NCBI RefSeq assembly: GCF_030811475.1
Contig: NZ_JAUSQV010000001.1
Coordinates: 1,759,501-1,823,500 of the forward strand
Direction: 5' to 3'
DNA from: Nakamurella flavida
GTDB taxonomy: Bacteria > Actinomycetota > Actinomycetes > Mycobacteriales > Nakamurellaceae
DNA: 64,000 nt
Made by a program: the position numbers and the translations under genes. Under the pieces are notes generated by a model. That model was not told the origin of the DNA. It saw only the letters and a list, made by a program, of their open reading frames with translations, and did not search any database. Position 1 is the first letter of the stretch; each line of letters opens with the position of its first letter. This document shows positions 43,404 through 55,184 of the stretch, one piece after another.

Positions 43404-43801
43404 CCGGGCCCCGGCCCGGTGGCCGCTCCGGTGCGGCCGCCGCGCGTCGACCGGCGGACGGTCACCGCGACGTCGTCGAAGGTGAGCGGGATCGGTGCGG
43501 CGGGCTTGTGCACGGTGACCTCGACGGCGTGCACCGGATACCCGTCCATGATCGCGTCGGCGATCCGGGCCCCCACCACCTCGATCAGGTTCGCCGGCGG
43601 TCCGGCCACGACATCCGCGGCGAGCTGGGCGATCTCGCCGTAGTGGATGGTGTCGGTGACGTCGTCGGACGCGGCCGCCGCCGAAGCGTCGAACCACAGG
43701 GTCACGTCGACGACGAACTCCTGCCCGTCGCGGCGCTCGTGCTCGAACACCCCGTGACGACCGAAGACCCGCAGGCCGGTGAGGGCGATCCGATCAGCCA
43801 T
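43400..43801 (-). CDS. folB: Dihydroneopterin aldolase
   Basis: A 133-residue dihydroneopterin aldolase: [49 protein letters not shown] and [12 protein letters not shown]. The conserved Glu of VFEHER, the Tyr in the IHYGE motif and the KP motif are present. It makes 6-hydroxymethyl-7,8-dihydropterin. It overlaps folP by 8 bases at the 3' end of folP and folK by 4 bases. Confidence 0.94.
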   Translation of the reverse strand: MADRIALTGLRVFGRHGVFEHERRDGQEFVVDVTLWFDASAAAASDDVTDTIHYGEIAQLAADVVAGPPANLIEVVGARIADAIMDGYPVHAVEVTVHKPAAPIPLTFDDVAVTVRRSTRGGRTGAATGPGPG

Positions 43802-44720
43802 GAGCTCCACCCACCCGGACTGCCGGGACCGGCCGCGCCCGGTCGACGGCGTCGACCACCCGGACGGCGTCCAGACTGTCGCCGACCTCGTGGACACGCA
43901 CGCCCCAGGCGCCGGCCGCGGCGGCGAGGGCCGAGACGGCCGTGGTCGCGGCCTCCCGCCCCGCCGCCGGGCGCGGCTCACCGTCCACGGCGAGCAGATC
44001 ACCCAGGAAGCGCTTGCGGGAGGCGCCCACCAGCAGCGGAAGGCCCATCCCGCCGGTGTCCACCGGCCCGGCGAGCTCGGCCAGCGCGGCGAGCAGGGCC
44101 CAGTTGTGCCGCCCGGTCTTGGCGAACCCCAATCCGGGATCGAGCACGATGCGGTCCTCGCGGACCCCGGCGGCCAGCGCCACGCCGACCCGGCCCAGCA
44201 ACTCGGCGCGTACCTCGGCGACGACGTCGTCGTAGTGGGCCCGGCTCTGCATGTCCGCGCTGTGGCCGCGCCAGTGCATCAGCACGCAGGGCACCTCGAG
44301 CTCGGCCACGGCGGGGATCATCGCCGGGTCGGCGAGACCGCCGGAGACGTCGTTGACGAGCACCGCCCCGGCGGCGACCGCGGCGCGGGCGATCTCGGCA
44401 CGGGTGGTGTCGACACTGCACGGCACGCCCTGGGCCGTGAGCTCGCGGATGACCGGGAGGACCCGCTCGCGTTCCTGGTCGGCCGGTACCCGGTGCGCGC
44501 CGGGGCGGGTCGACTCCCCGCCGACGTCGACGATGTCCGCACCCTGGGCGTGCAGCTGCCGGCCGCGCGCCACCGCCCGGTCGGTGTCCAGGAAACGGCC
44601 GCCGTCGGAGAACGAGTCGGCGGTCACGTTCACCACGGCCATGACCAGGCAGCGATCGGGGTGGGGCAGGCCGGGCACGGGGCCGTCGGGGCGCCCGGAA
44701 CGCGCGGGACGGACGGACAC
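43794..44720 (-). CDS. folP: Dihydropteroate synthase
   Basis: A 308-residue DHPS. GTG 44720 lies two bases after the folE stop. The signatures are [20 protein letters not shown] (loop 1), [13 protein letters not shown] (loop 2) and [11 protein letters not shown] (the pABA/pterin contact loop). The C-terminus includes [20 protein letters not shown], typical of the family. It condenses pABA with the pterin pyrophosphate. Target of sulfonamides. Confidence 0.95.
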   Translation of the reverse strand: MSVRPARSGRPDGPVPGLPHPDRCLVMAVVNVTADSFSDGGRFLDTDRAVARGRQLHAQGADIVDVGGESTRPGAHRVPADQERERVLPVIRELTAQGVPCSVDTTRAEIARAAVAAGAVLVNDVSGGLADPAMIPAVAELEVPCVLMHWRGHSADMQSRAHYDDVVAEVRAELLGRVGVALAAGVREDRIVLDPGLGFAKTGRHNWALLAALAELAGPVDTGGMGLPLLVGASRKRFLGDLLAVDGEPRPAAGREAATTAVSALAAAAGAWGVRVHEVGDSLDAVRVVDAVDRARPVPAVRVGGAHG

Positions 44721-44722
44721 GG

Positions 44723-45357
44723 TCAGCGGCCCGTGATCAGGCTCATCGCCTCGGCCCGCGTGCGCGCCTCGGTCTTGAACGCACCCCGGACGGCCGAGGT
44801 GACCGTCACCGCGCCGGGCTTGCGGATGCCCCGCATGCCCATGCAGAGATGCTCGGCCTCGATCACCACGATGACGCCGACCGGGTGCAGCCGGCGGACC
44901 AGGGCATCGGCGATCTGCGTGGTCAACCGTTCCTGGACCTGCGGTCGGCGGGCGTACCCGTCGACGAGCCGGGCCAGCTTGGACAGCCCGGTCACCCGGC
45001 CGTCGCGCCCGGGGATGTAGCCGACGTTGGCCTTGCCGAAGAACGGCAACAGGTGGTGTTCGCAGGTGGAGAACAGCTCGATGTCGCGGACCAGCACCAT
45101 CTCGGCGTGGTTCTCGTCGAACGTCGTGTCCAGCACGTCGTCGGGGTTCTGGGAGAGGCCGGAGAACTGCTCGACGTACGCCCGGGCCACCCGGTCCGGG
45201 GTGGCCAGCAGACCGTCCCGGTCGGGGTCCTCGCCGATGGCCAGCAGCAGTTCACGGACGGCGGCCCGGGCGCGGACCAGGTCCACGCCCGACACGGGGT
45301 CTCCGACCGGGCCGTGGGGGGAGTCGACCCCCACGGCGTGCGCGGAGACCATCGGGC

Positions 45358-45361
<4 letters not shown>
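44723..45361 (-). CDS. folE: GTP cyclohydrolase I
   Basis: A 212-residue GTP cyclohydrolase I. GTG 45361 overlaps the ftsH stop (GTGA); ATG 45352 is an alternative. The zinc-binding [20 protein letters not shown] and the segments [20 protein letters not shown] and [17 protein letters not shown] are present, with both cysteines and two histidines. It converts GTP to dihydroneopterin triphosphate, the first step of folate synthesis. It matches Rv3609c in order. Confidence 0.95.
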
Positions 45362-47781
<2,420 letters not shown>

Positions 47782-48082
47782 GTGGCGTGCGGCCGCTGAG
47801 GCGGCCTCGACCCTCCCTGACATCACCGGGCGCCCTCGCGGGCAGAACGGGCGGCGGTGCCGGCGCGTACCCCGCCTTGGCGTCACTGCCGGTGATTGGA
47901 AGTGACGTCAAGGAGCGGCGCCCGAGCGCGGCCGATCGGCTCAGCCTACCGCGCAGCCTGTGGCGGACCGGGGCGTTCGCTGCGGGGAGAACGGGGAACC
48001 TTCGACAGCCTGGCGCGGCCCGAACACGCCCGGTGACCGGGCCACGGGCAGGCCCGTCGGACTCGTGGGCCCGATCCCGGTA

Positions 48083-48799
48083 TCAGCGGTACATGTGCTC
48101 CCCGAGCAGGCCGACGAACGGCAGGTCGCGGTAGCGCTCGTCGTAGTCGAGCCCGTAGCCGACGACGAACTCGTTGGGGATGTCGAAGCCGACGTAGTCG
48201 ACCTCGATGTCGACCTTGACCGCCTCGGGCTTCCGGAGCAGGGCGACCACGTCGATGGCCGCCGGCCCGCGAGTGGCGAGATTCTTCAGCAGCCACGAGA
48301 GCGTGAGACCGGAGTCGATGATGTCCTCGACGATGATCACGCGGCGGCCGGTGATGTCGCGGTCCAGGTCCTTCAGGATCCGCACCACCCCCGAGGACGA
48401 GGTCGCCGAGCCGTACGAGGTGACCGCCATGAACTCCAGCTCGGCCGGGATGGGCAGCGCCCGGGCGAAATCGGTGACGAACATCACCGCCCCCTTGAGG
48501 ACGCAGACCAGCAGCGGCGGGGTGTCCAGGTGGTGGTCGGCGGCCACCGCGGCGGCCAGCTCGGCGATCTTCGCCTGCAGGGTCGCGCCGTCGATGAGGA
48601 CGGCGGACAGCTCGTCGGCATACCCGTGGGGCGCACCGGAATCCGTCGCGTCCGATCCGGGGGCCCGACGCTCGGCCGGTGCGGAGACCGCCGTGGTCAG
48701 GGCCTGACCTGCGCCTGCGGACCGATCGCGGGCGGCGGCGCCGGCGGCCGACTCGGGCAGGGCGGATGCGGGCGACGACTCCGGGGACTTGCTGGTCAC
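48083..48799 (-). CDS. hpt: Hypoxanthine phosphoribosyltransferase
   Basis: A 238-residue purine phosphoribosyltransferase. The PRPP motif is [20 protein letters not shown], with [19 protein letters not shown] and [23 protein letters not shown] 48799 is preferred as GGAGCTCATC lies before it; a 17-residue longer start exists. The N-terminal 65 residues are Ala/Ser/Pro-rich and absent from the enzymes I know. It salvages hypoxanthine and guanine. It follows tilS as in Rv3624c/Rv3625c. Confidence 0.93.
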   Translation of the reverse strand: MTSKSPESSPASALPESAAGAAARDRSAGAGQALTTAVSAPAERRAPGSDATDSGAPHGYADELSAVLIDGATLQAKIAELAAAVAADHHLDTPPLLVCVLKGAVMFVTDFARALPIPAELEFMAVTSYGSATSSSGVVRILKDLDRDITGRRVIIVEDIIDSGLTLSWLLKNLATRGPAAIDVVALLRKPEAVKVDIEVDYVGFDIPNEFVVGYGLDYDERYRDLPFVGLLGEHMYR

Positions 48800-48956
48800 G
48801 ATGAGCTCCGCAGGGGTCGGGGGGCTCGGGCCAGCCGAGCAGGATGCCACCGATCACGTTCCGGTCCGTTCCGGGCCAGGCTCGCGTCCGGTCGCGCTCC
48901 CAGAGTGTCACCCACCCGGCAGGGCCGGATCGCCGGGTACCGCGCGTCGGCCACGA

Positions 48957-49982
48957 TCACCCCGGTCGGTGGCCCGTCACGACCGGCGTCAGGACGAGCC
49001 GCCCGGCCCGCCTGGTCACGTCGAGTCCCGGCGGCACGCGGACGGCACTGCCGGCCGGGCCGGGCCGGGTGAGCGCGTCGACCCGGGTCAGGTGTTCGTG
49101 GGTCAGCGGCCCGGCACCGGCGTCGGCGAGCCAGGCCCGGAGCATCCGGCGACGGACGGCGGTGGGCTCCCCGACCAGCCGGTCGCACCCGATCGTCACC
49201 GCGCCGCCGACCGGCCCGTCCCCCGTCGACGCCCCCGCCGCGGGATCCGCGTGCGCCGACAGGCGGGCCCGGGCCAGCTCGTCGAGTGCATCGGTGTCCT
49301 GTGCGGTCAGCTCGGCCGTCCGGGCCAGGGCCGCGACGACCCCTCCGCCCAGCACCTCGTCCAGCAGCGGCATGACCTCGCGGCGCACCCGCACCCGGGT
49401 GTACGCGGGGTCGAGGTTGTGCGGGTCCTGCCAGGGCGTGAGCCCGGCCTCGGCGCACCGGCGCTCGGTGTCCGCCCGACGGACCCCGAGCAGGGGACGG
49501 CCCCACGGCGGCCGCCAGGCCCGCATCCCGGCCAGCGAACGGGGTCCCGAACCCCGGGCGAGACCGAGCAGGACCGTCTCGGCCTGGTCATCGGCGGTGT
49601 GCGCGAGGAGCACGGCCGCCGCCGGTCCGGCCGGCCGGACGCTCTCGGCCAGGGCGGCGTACCGGGCCCGGCGCGCCGCGGCCTCCGGCCCCCCGGGCCC
49701 GTCCACCCGCACGGTGCGGACGTCCACGGCGGAATACCCCATGTCGCGCAGCACGGTGGCGGTCGTTCGGGCCCGGTCGGCCGAACCGTCCTGCAGACCG
49801 TGGTCGACGGTCACGGCGCTCGTCGGGCGACGGCCGGCGACGGCGCGGACGGCCAGAGCCAGCGCGAGGGAATCGGCTCCGCCGGAGCAGGCCACGCACA
49901 CCGGATCGTCGGGGCCCAGGGTGGCGTCGAGCCACCTCCGGACGGCCCGGTCCACCCCGGACGGGTGATCGACCGGTGTCAT
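48957..49982 (-). CDS. tilS: tRNA(Ile)-lysidine synthetase
   Basis: A 341-residue TilS. The PP-loop motif is VCVACSGGADSLALALAV, followed by VDHGLQDGSADRART and HTADDQAETVLLGLARGSG. The RVRVRREVMPLLDEVLGG segment is also typical. It modifies C34 of the minor isoleucine tRNA to lysidine. The C-terminal region is short and divergent, as in mycobacteria (MesJ, Rv3625c). The start ATG 49982 is supported by its fit to the family. Confidence 0.93.
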   Translation of the reverse strand: MTPVDHPSGVDRAVRRWLDATLGPDDPVCVACSGGADSLALALAVRAVAGRRPTSAVTVDHGLQDGSADRARTTATVLRDMGYSAVDVRTVRVDGPGGPEAAARRARYAALAESVRPAGPAAAVLLAHTADDQAETVLLGLARGSGPRSLAGMRAWRPPWGRPLLGVRRADTERRCAEAGLTPWQDPHNLDPAYTRVRVRREVMPLLDEVLGGGVVAALARTAELTAQDTDALDELARARLSAHADPAAGASTGDGPVGGAVTIGCDRLVGEPTAVRRRMLRAWLADAGAGPLTHEHLTRVDALTRPGPAGSAVRVPPGLDVTRRAGRLVLTPVVTGHRPG

Positions 49983-50097
49983 GCCGCGATCGGCGGTGTC
50001 GGTGCGGATGTCGGCGGTGCCGGCCTCGCCGGTGCTGATCCCGCCGGTGCGAACTCCGGCGGCACGGACCCGCGCGGTGCGGACGGGGGTCGCATGC

Positions 50098-51150
50098 TCA
50101 GCCCAGGACGCGGGTGACCCAGGCGTCCGGGTCGGTGATCTCCGCCCGGGTGGGCAGGGTCTGCGGGGAGGTCCAGACGGTGTTGAACCCGTCCATGCCG
50201 ACCCGGTCGACCACGGCGCCGACGAAGGCGGCGCCCCTGACGTACTGGGCCGTCTTCATGTCCATGCCGAGCAGCGAGCGCAGGATGCGGTCGAAGGGGC
50301 CCTGACCCTTGCGGCGGCGGACGGTGAACGCCGCCCGGATCTTCTCCACGGACGGGACGACATCCGGGCCCACCGCGTCCATGACGAAGTCCGCGTGCCC
50401 CTCGAGCAGGCTCATCAGGCCCATCAGGTCGTCGAAAACCGCGCGCTGGGCCGGCGTCTGGATGGTCTCCACCCACGACCGCGGATCGGCGGACGAACGC
50501 CGCCGCGCGGTCACGCCCTCGAGGATCCGTTTGAGCAGGTCCGGCAGATCGGTCTCGGTGGCGTCGGCGAACGCGGCCACCTGCGCGCGGAAGTGATCAC
50601 GCAGCCAGGGCACGGCGGTGAACTGCAGGCGGTGGGTGCTCTCGTGCAGACACACCCACAACCGGAAGTCGGTCGGGTCGACCTCGAGCTCCCGCTCGAC
50701 CTTGACGATGTTCGGGGCGACCAGCAGCAGCCGACCGGGATCGTCCGGGTCGCCACCGAGCGGGTCGTACTGGCCGAGCACCTTGCCGGAGAGGAAGCCG
50801 AGCACCGCACCGATCTGACTGCCCGCCGCGGACGGCGCCCGTCGGCCCCCCTTGCCGCCGGCCTTGGCCAGCGCGGCGGACATCTTGGCCGAGAGGGGTT
50901 CGGTCAGCAGCTCCATGCCCTGCGCCGTGGCCGTGATCCAGCCGCGCCGGTCCACCACCTCGGCGTCCTGCACGGGCAGCTCGGCCCCGAGCCGGGTGGT
51001 GACCCGGACGGCCAGCTCGGCCCGCGCGGAGAACTCCCGCAGATCGCGGACGACGGCCGCGGCCTCGGCCGGGCCGACCGCCGGGCCGGTCGGTGCCACC
51101 CGGTGCCCGGCACGCACGGCGGCGGCCCAGTCGATCGCGTCAGCTGGCAT
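50098..51150 (-). CDS. DUF2342 zinc-dependent metalloprotease-like protein
   Basis: A 350-residue protein with a zincin motif CLHESTHRLQF (HExxH) near residue 168 and a later GHADFVMDAVG with possible third ligands. It matches the DUF2342 family (Rv3626c), annotated in part as F420-biosynthesis-associated. The central part, NIVKVERELEVDPTDFRLWV, and the C-terminal region RRRKGQGPFDRILRSLLGMD are conserved. The substrate is unknown. It is encoded with tilS and dacB in the conserved block. Confidence 0.9.
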   Translation of the reverse strand: MPADAIDWAAAVRAGHRVAPTGPAVGPAEAAAVVRDLREFSARAELAVRVTTRLGAELPVQDAEVVDRRGWITATAQGMELLTEPLSAKMSAALAKAGGKGGRRAPSAAGSQIGAVLGFLSGKVLGQYDPLGGDPDDPGRLLLVAPNIVKVERELEVDPTDFRLWVCLHESTHRLQFTAVPWLRDHFRAQVAAFADATETDLPDLLKRILEGVTARRRSSADPRSWVETIQTPAQRAVFDDLMGLMSLLEGHADFVMDAVGPDVVPSVEKIRAAFTVRRRKGQGPFDRILRSLLGMDMKTAQYVRGAAFVGAVVDRVGMDGFNTVWTSPQTLPTRAEITDPDAWVTRVLG

Positions 51151-51219
51151 GGCGCCCACGGTAGAGCAGCGCCCCGACAAGCCCCCGGTGCTCCGCACCG
51201 GACGGGTCGGTGGCCGGCG

Positions 51220-52644
51220 TCAGCGGCAGCCGCATCCCCGGAGGGCGGCGGCGACCGCATCCTGCGCCCACCGCGCTGCGTCGCCGCTCACCCCGTTGGA
51301 GTTGAACGAGAAGACCAGGATCCGGCCGTCGACATCGGGCACGTAACCGGCCAGGGCGTAGGTGACGTCGAGCGAGCCCGTCTTGGCCCGGACCCACCCG
51401 GCGGCGGCATTGCTCTCCGGCCGCAGGTACCGGTCCTTCAGGCTCCCGGTGGCGCCGGCGATGGGCAGTCCGGTGAGCATGCTGCGCAGGGCCGGGACCT
51501 GACCGTTCACCGCCAGGGTCACCACCTGGGCCATGACCGCCGGCGGAACGCGATCGGACGTGGACAGCCCGGAACCGTCCGACAACTCGACCCCGATGGT
51601 GTCGATCCCCAGGGCCCCGAGCGCCTCGAGGGTCGCCGCGGACGCGCCGGCGAAGCTGGGCGGTGCCCCGCGGGCGATGGCGACCTGCCGGGCCAGGGCC
51701 TCGGCCAGGATGTTGTCCGAGTTCTCCAGCGCCTGGGCGAGCAGGACCGACATCGGCTGCGACTGCACCTCGCCGAGCACCGCGGTTCCCTCCGGGGCGG
51801 TCCCGGGCACGAGCGGGACGTCCGGCAGCCCCAGGAAGGTGGCGAAGGCCTTCCCCGCGGTGACAGCCGGATCGCCGGTCCGGCGGGAGTTCTCGGTGGC
51901 CGGGTCGATGCGGTCGCCGTCGACCATGAGCGGTGACATCCGGGTCAGGTACCCCTTGCCGATGTCCTCGGTGAGCCATCCGTCGGCCAGCGCCGGTCCC
52001 GACCAGTAGGAGGTGTCCAGCACGATGCGTTGCACCGGCACGCCGGTGGCCTTGACCTGCTCGGCCAGGTCGGCCATCGAGGCCGCCCCCGGCGTGACGG
52101 TGGCCGCGCCCTCGGCCCGGGCCGACAGGGTGACGTCCCCGCCGCCGATGAGGATGACGTCGCCGGCCTGGTCACCCTGCACCACGCGGGTGGTGAACCG
52201 ACTGTCCGGATCCAGCGAGGTCAACAGGGCGGCGCCGGTCAGCAGCTTCGCCGTGGACGCCGGCAGCTGGGGCGTCGCCGCGTCGGTGTTCCACAAGGTC
52301 TGCCCGGTGGCGGCGTCCACGACGATGCCGGTGAACTGCTTCAGCTCCGGGTTGCTCAGCGGGCCGGCCAACTGGGCGGCCACGCCCGCCTCGGTCGGGA
52401 CCGCGTCCGAACCGGTGATGGGCACGATGCGCGCGGCGGGCGCGTTCACCGGTGGGTCCGGCACCTCCGCCACCGTGGTGGTGGAGGAGGCGGTCGAGTC
52501 GGACCCGCCGGATCCGTTCAGCAGCAGCACCGTGGTCACCGCGGCGATCAGCAGCACGGCGGCCACGATCACCGAGATCACCACGGTCCGCCGCTTGGAC
52601 GCCACCACCGACACCCGAACCTCCCGATCGATCAGGCCGGTCAC
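51220..52644 (-). CDS. dacB: D-alanyl-D-alanine carboxypeptidase/endopeptidase (PBP4, DacB)
   Basis: A 474-residue PBP4-type enzyme. An N-terminal membrane helix (TVVISVIVAAVLLIAAVTTV) anchors or exports it, followed by a Ser/Thr-rich linker. The penicillin-binding motifs are PASTAKLLT (SxxK), NSDNILAEALAR (SxN) and RAKTGSLDVTYALAG (KTG). It trims peptidoglycan stem peptides outside the membrane. It is divergent from ppa. Matches Rv3627c. Confidence 0.94.
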   Translation of the reverse strand: MTGLIDREVRVSVVASKRRTVVISVIVAAVLLIAAVTTVLLLNGSGGSDSTASSTTTVAEVPDPPVNAPAARIVPITGSDAVPTEAGVAAQLAGPLSNPELKQFTGIVVDAATGQTLWNTDAATPQLPASTAKLLTGAALLTSLDPDSRFTTRVVQGDQAGDVILIGGGDVTLSARAEGAATVTPGAASMADLAEQVKATGVPVQRIVLDTSYWSGPALADGWLTEDIGKGYLTRMSPLMVDGDRIDPATENSRRTGDPAVTAGKAFATFLGLPDVPLVPGTAPEGTAVLGEVQSQPMSVLLAQALENSDNILAEALARQVAIARGAPPSFAGASAATLEALGALGIDTIGVELSDGSGLSTSDRVPPAVMAQVVTLAVNGQVPALRSMLTGLPIAGATGSLKDRYLRPESNAAAGWVRAKTGSLDVTYALAGYVPDVDGRILVFSFNSNGVSGDAARWAQDAVAAALRGCGCR

Positions 52645-52743
52645 CGGCCACGACGGCCGGGGACTCGTGCCGACGGCCCCCCGGGAGCCGGGCGGCCGCG
52701 AACGTCACAGCGACCGGGCAGGACCGGCGCGGCGCCCTCAGAC

Positions 52744-52749
52744 TAGGCT
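52744..52749 (+). promoter_or_regulatory. -10 element for ppa
   Basis: TAGGCT, giving a leader of about 135 bases before GTG 52891. Confidence 0.4.
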
Positions 52750-52890
52750 CTGCCCGGGCGGTCTAGTGGGGCCGCGCCGCGTCCACTCGTGCTCCGGGCG
52801 TCGCCGCCGACGAGGCGGTGGCCCCGTTCTGCCCTCGGACGCGACGACTGGGCGCGGGGTACACACCGCCCGAAGTGGAAGGCGACACCT

Positions 52891-53466
52891 GTGGACTTCG
52901 ACGTGACCATCGAGATCCCGAAGGGGAGCCGCAACAAGTACGAGGTGGATCACCATTCGGGGCGGATCCGGCTCGACCGGACGCTCTTCACCTCGACGCA
53001 GTACCCGGCCGACTACGGGTTCATCGACGACACCCTCGGCCAGGACGGTGACCCGCTGGACGCCCTCGTCCTGCTCACCGAGCCGACCTTCCCCGGTTGC
53101 CTCATCTCGGCCCGGGCCATCGGGATGTTCCGGATGACCGACGAGCAGGGTCCGGACGACAAGGTGCTGTGCGTGTCGGCCAACGACCCGCGCCAGGAGC
53201 ACCTGCAGGACATCGGCGACCTGCCGATCTTCGACCGGCTCGAGATCCAGCACTTCTTCGAGGTCTACAAGGACCTGGAGCCCGGCAAGAGCGTCGAGGG
53301 CGCGAACTGGGTCGGCCGCGGTGACGCGGAGACCGAGATCCGCATCTCCTTCGACCGCGAGAAGAAGCGCCTCGCCGCCGAGGCCGCCCAGAAGGGCCAC
53401 AGCGAGCCGACCGGTCACGGCAACGCCGTCGAGGCGCCCAGCCCGGGTCGCGACGTCACCGACTGA
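52891..53466 (+). CDS. ppa: Inorganic pyrophosphatase
   Basis: A 191-residue family I soluble pyrophosphatase: [49 protein letters not shown] and [15 protein letters not shown]. The Asp cluster (GDPLDALVL) and the Lys/Tyr/Glu active-site residues are present. The C-terminal tail of about 30 residues ([20 protein letters not shown]) is disordered. It hydrolyses pyrophosphate made by biosynthesis. Matches Rv3628. Confidence 0.95.
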   Translation: MDFDVTIEIPKGSRNKYEVDHHSGRIRLDRTLFTSTQYPADYGFIDDTLGQDGDPLDALVLLTEPTFPGCLISARAIGMFRMTDEQGPDDKVLCVSANDPRQEHLQDIGDLPIFDRLEIQHFFEVYKDLEPGKSVEGANWVGRGDAETEIRISFDREKKRLAAEAAQKGHSEPTGHGNAVEAPSPGRDVTD

Positions 53467-53494
53467 GCGACACCCGATAGCCCCGGACACACGA

Positions 53495-53523
53495 CGAAGG
53501 CCCCCGCTCAGCGGGGGCCTTCG
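53495..53523. terminator. Terminator after ppa
   Basis: A perfect 13-base-pair stem (CGAAGGCCCCCGC with its complement) with a three-base loop. It lies between ppa and the convergent DUF2516 gene and may serve both. Confidence 0.85.
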
Positions 53524-53577
53524 GTCGTTGCGGGGCTCAGGTCGTCGCGGGACGGTGGCCCCGACGGGTCGACGGGA

Positions 53578-53886
53578 CTACCAGCGTCCACCGCTCTGCA
53601 CCTCGCGGAGTCGCGGGCGGACGTCGAGCAGATAGACCAGGGAACCGACGAGGCCGGCCAGCCACAGCAGCGACTGGGGCGGGAAGAGCCCGGGGATACC
53701 CAGACCCAGCACCACGGCCGCAGCCACGGTGATCCCCGTCCAGGTGCCCTTGGTCTGCTTGTCCGCGGCCGCGTAGGCGTCCGGGCGACGACTCAACGCG
53801 TCGACGACCGCGAAGACCCCCAGCAGCGCCCCGCCGATGGCCAGCACCCATTCGATCGCGATGATCACCGGTATGACGAGTTCCAC
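53578..53886 (-). CDS. DUF2516 membrane protein
   Basis: A 102-residue protein with three hydrophobic segments: VIPVIIAIEWVLAIGGALLG, GITVAAAVVLGLGIPGLFP and LLWLAGLVGSLVYLLDVRPR. The ADKQTKGTWTGI and YLLDVRPRLREVQ motifs are typical of DUF2516 (Rv0476). GTG start. It is downstream of the HBHA-like gene, as in M. tuberculosis (Rv0475-Rv0476). Function is unknown. Confidence 0.88.
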   Translation of the reverse strand: MELVIPVIIAIEWVLAIGGALLGVFAVVDALSRRPDAYAAADKQTKGTWTGITVAAAVVLGLGIPGLFPPQSLLWLAGLVGSLVYLLDVRPRLREVQSGGRW

Positions 53887-53946
53887 TCCCCCAGCGTACG
53901 GCCTGCACCGCGCGACGCCGGGCCGCGTCCGGATCGGGGACGGGGA

Positions 53947-54471
53947 TCAGGACGCGACGCCGTCGACCACCGATCCGGGGCCGCCGCCGGCCCGCGCCCG
54001 GGACCAGGTGCGCCGCCCCCGGACCGCCAGCGCGCTGTACACCGTCCCGGCCAGGTGTCCGTAGGCCTCCGCGGTGTCCCGCAACGCATCCGGGGCGAAC
54101 TGGCCCGCGAGGGCACCGAGGTCGGCGACCCGCTCGGGGAACTCTGCCGCGATCCGCCCGACCCGGTCCGGGATCTGTGCGGCCAGGTCCGCCGCTGCCT
54201 GCCGGGCCCGCTCGACGGGATCCGCCCCCGGCGTCCCGTCGTCCCCGTGCGGAACGCGGGATCCGGCGTCGGCCCGGGGGTCGCCCGCCGGCGCCGGGGC
54301 GGGGCCGTCCACGACGGAGGCTGCGGCCTCGCGCAGCTCCTGCATCTGCTCGGCGATGAAGTCCCCCGCGCCGATGACGGCCAGCACCGGGCGCGGCAGA
54401 TCGGAGAACCGGACCGCCAGCCGGGTCACCGCGTCGGTGGACGCCGTGCGCAGATCGCCCAGCACCGACAT
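53947..54471 (-). CDS. HBHA-like protein lacking the lysine-rich tail
   Basis: A 174-residue protein: SVLGDLRTASTDAVTRLAVR, LPRPVLAVIGAGDFIAEQMQ, then a Pro/Ala/Asp linker and helices (AADLAAQIPDRVGRIAAEFP; GHLAGTVYSALAVRGRRTW). It follows the plan of heparin-binding hemagglutinin (Rv0475), including its position beside DUF2516. The usual C-terminal lysine/alanine/proline repeats that bind heparin are absent and the tail is short. AAGGAGAACCC precedes the ATG. Its role as an adhesin is therefore doubtful. Confidence 0.75.
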   Translation of the reverse strand: MSVLGDLRTASTDAVTRLAVRFSDLPRPVLAVIGAGDFIAEQMQELREAAASVVDGPAPAPAGDPRADAGSRVPHGDDGTPGADPVERARQAAADLAAQIPDRVGRIAAEFPERVADLGALAGQFAPDALRDTAEAYGHLAGTVYSALAVRGRRTWSRARAGGGPGSVVDGVAS

Positions 54472-54555
54472 GGGTTCTCCTTCCGGTCCGACCGGATCGA
54501 GCCGCACGGCCGGTCCGGGTCGGAGCCGACGGTACCGGCCGGTGGGTCCGGAGTC

Positions 54556-55137
54556 TCAGGGCGTCCCCGCCACCGCCGGGGCTCCGGGATGGTCGTAGGA
54601 CACCACCAGATCGGCCCGGTCGGCCGGGCCGGTCCGGGCGTACCGCTCGACGGCCTCGGCCCACCAGTCGCGGTCCGGCGGCAGGATCCGGCGGACCCGG
54701 CCCGGCGACACGGCGAGATGCACGGTGAGGTCCAGCGGCAGTGCCCCGGTCAGCAGGAACGGGCCGTCGAGCACCAGCACCGTGCCCGCCGGGGACGGCC
54801 GACGACTCTCCCGCACCGACCGGTCGGCCGCCGGGTCCCGCAACCGGGTCAGGTGCTCCCCCGACCCGCCGGGGCCCAGCGGGTCCAGCACCTCCCGGCG
54901 CAGGGCCCCGGCGTCCACCCAGCCGTCCAGCAGCATGTCGACGTCCTGCCGCCCGTACTCCAGGCGCAGCGCCGCCGACCGCCACCACCAGGAGGTGTCG
55001 ACCCGCACCACACCCCGCCCCCGGGTGCGCAGCACCTCGGCGAGCCGGTCGGCCAGCTCCCCGGCCCCGGCCTCGGCGAGTCCGTCGATGCCGACGCGCA
55101 AACGGTCCGGGTGTCCGGCCACCCGGTCGGCGAGCAC
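54556..55137 (-). CDS. Uridine-kinase-like protein without a P-loop
   Basis: A 193-residue protein of the actinobacterial uridine kinase-like family. GTG 55137 is the first in-frame start; homology probably extends about 13 codons further upstream, where only CTG is available, so the true start is uncertain. The Walker A region reads RVGIDGLAEAGAGELADRL and lacks GK(S/T). The later segments LRLEYGRQDVDMLLDGW, REVLDPLG, RDPAADRSVRES and VLVLDGPFLL are characteristic. The last is the expected Walker B. The gene overlaps or abuts the DUF445 gene (stop at 55185). Function is not established. Confidence 0.75.
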   Translation of the reverse strand: MLADRVAGHPDRLRVGIDGLAEAGAGELADRLAEVLRTRGRGVVRVDTSWWWRSAALRLEYGRQDVDMLLDGWVDAGALRREVLDPLGPGGSGEHLTRLRDPAADRSVRESRRPSPAGTVLVLDGPFLLTGALPLDLTVHLAVSPGRVRRILPPDRDWWAEAVERYARTGPADRADLVVSYDHPGAPAVAGTP

Positions 55138-55184
55138 CTCGACCAGCCCCGCGGGGTCGACCGGGCGGAACCGGCGCGCAGCGG

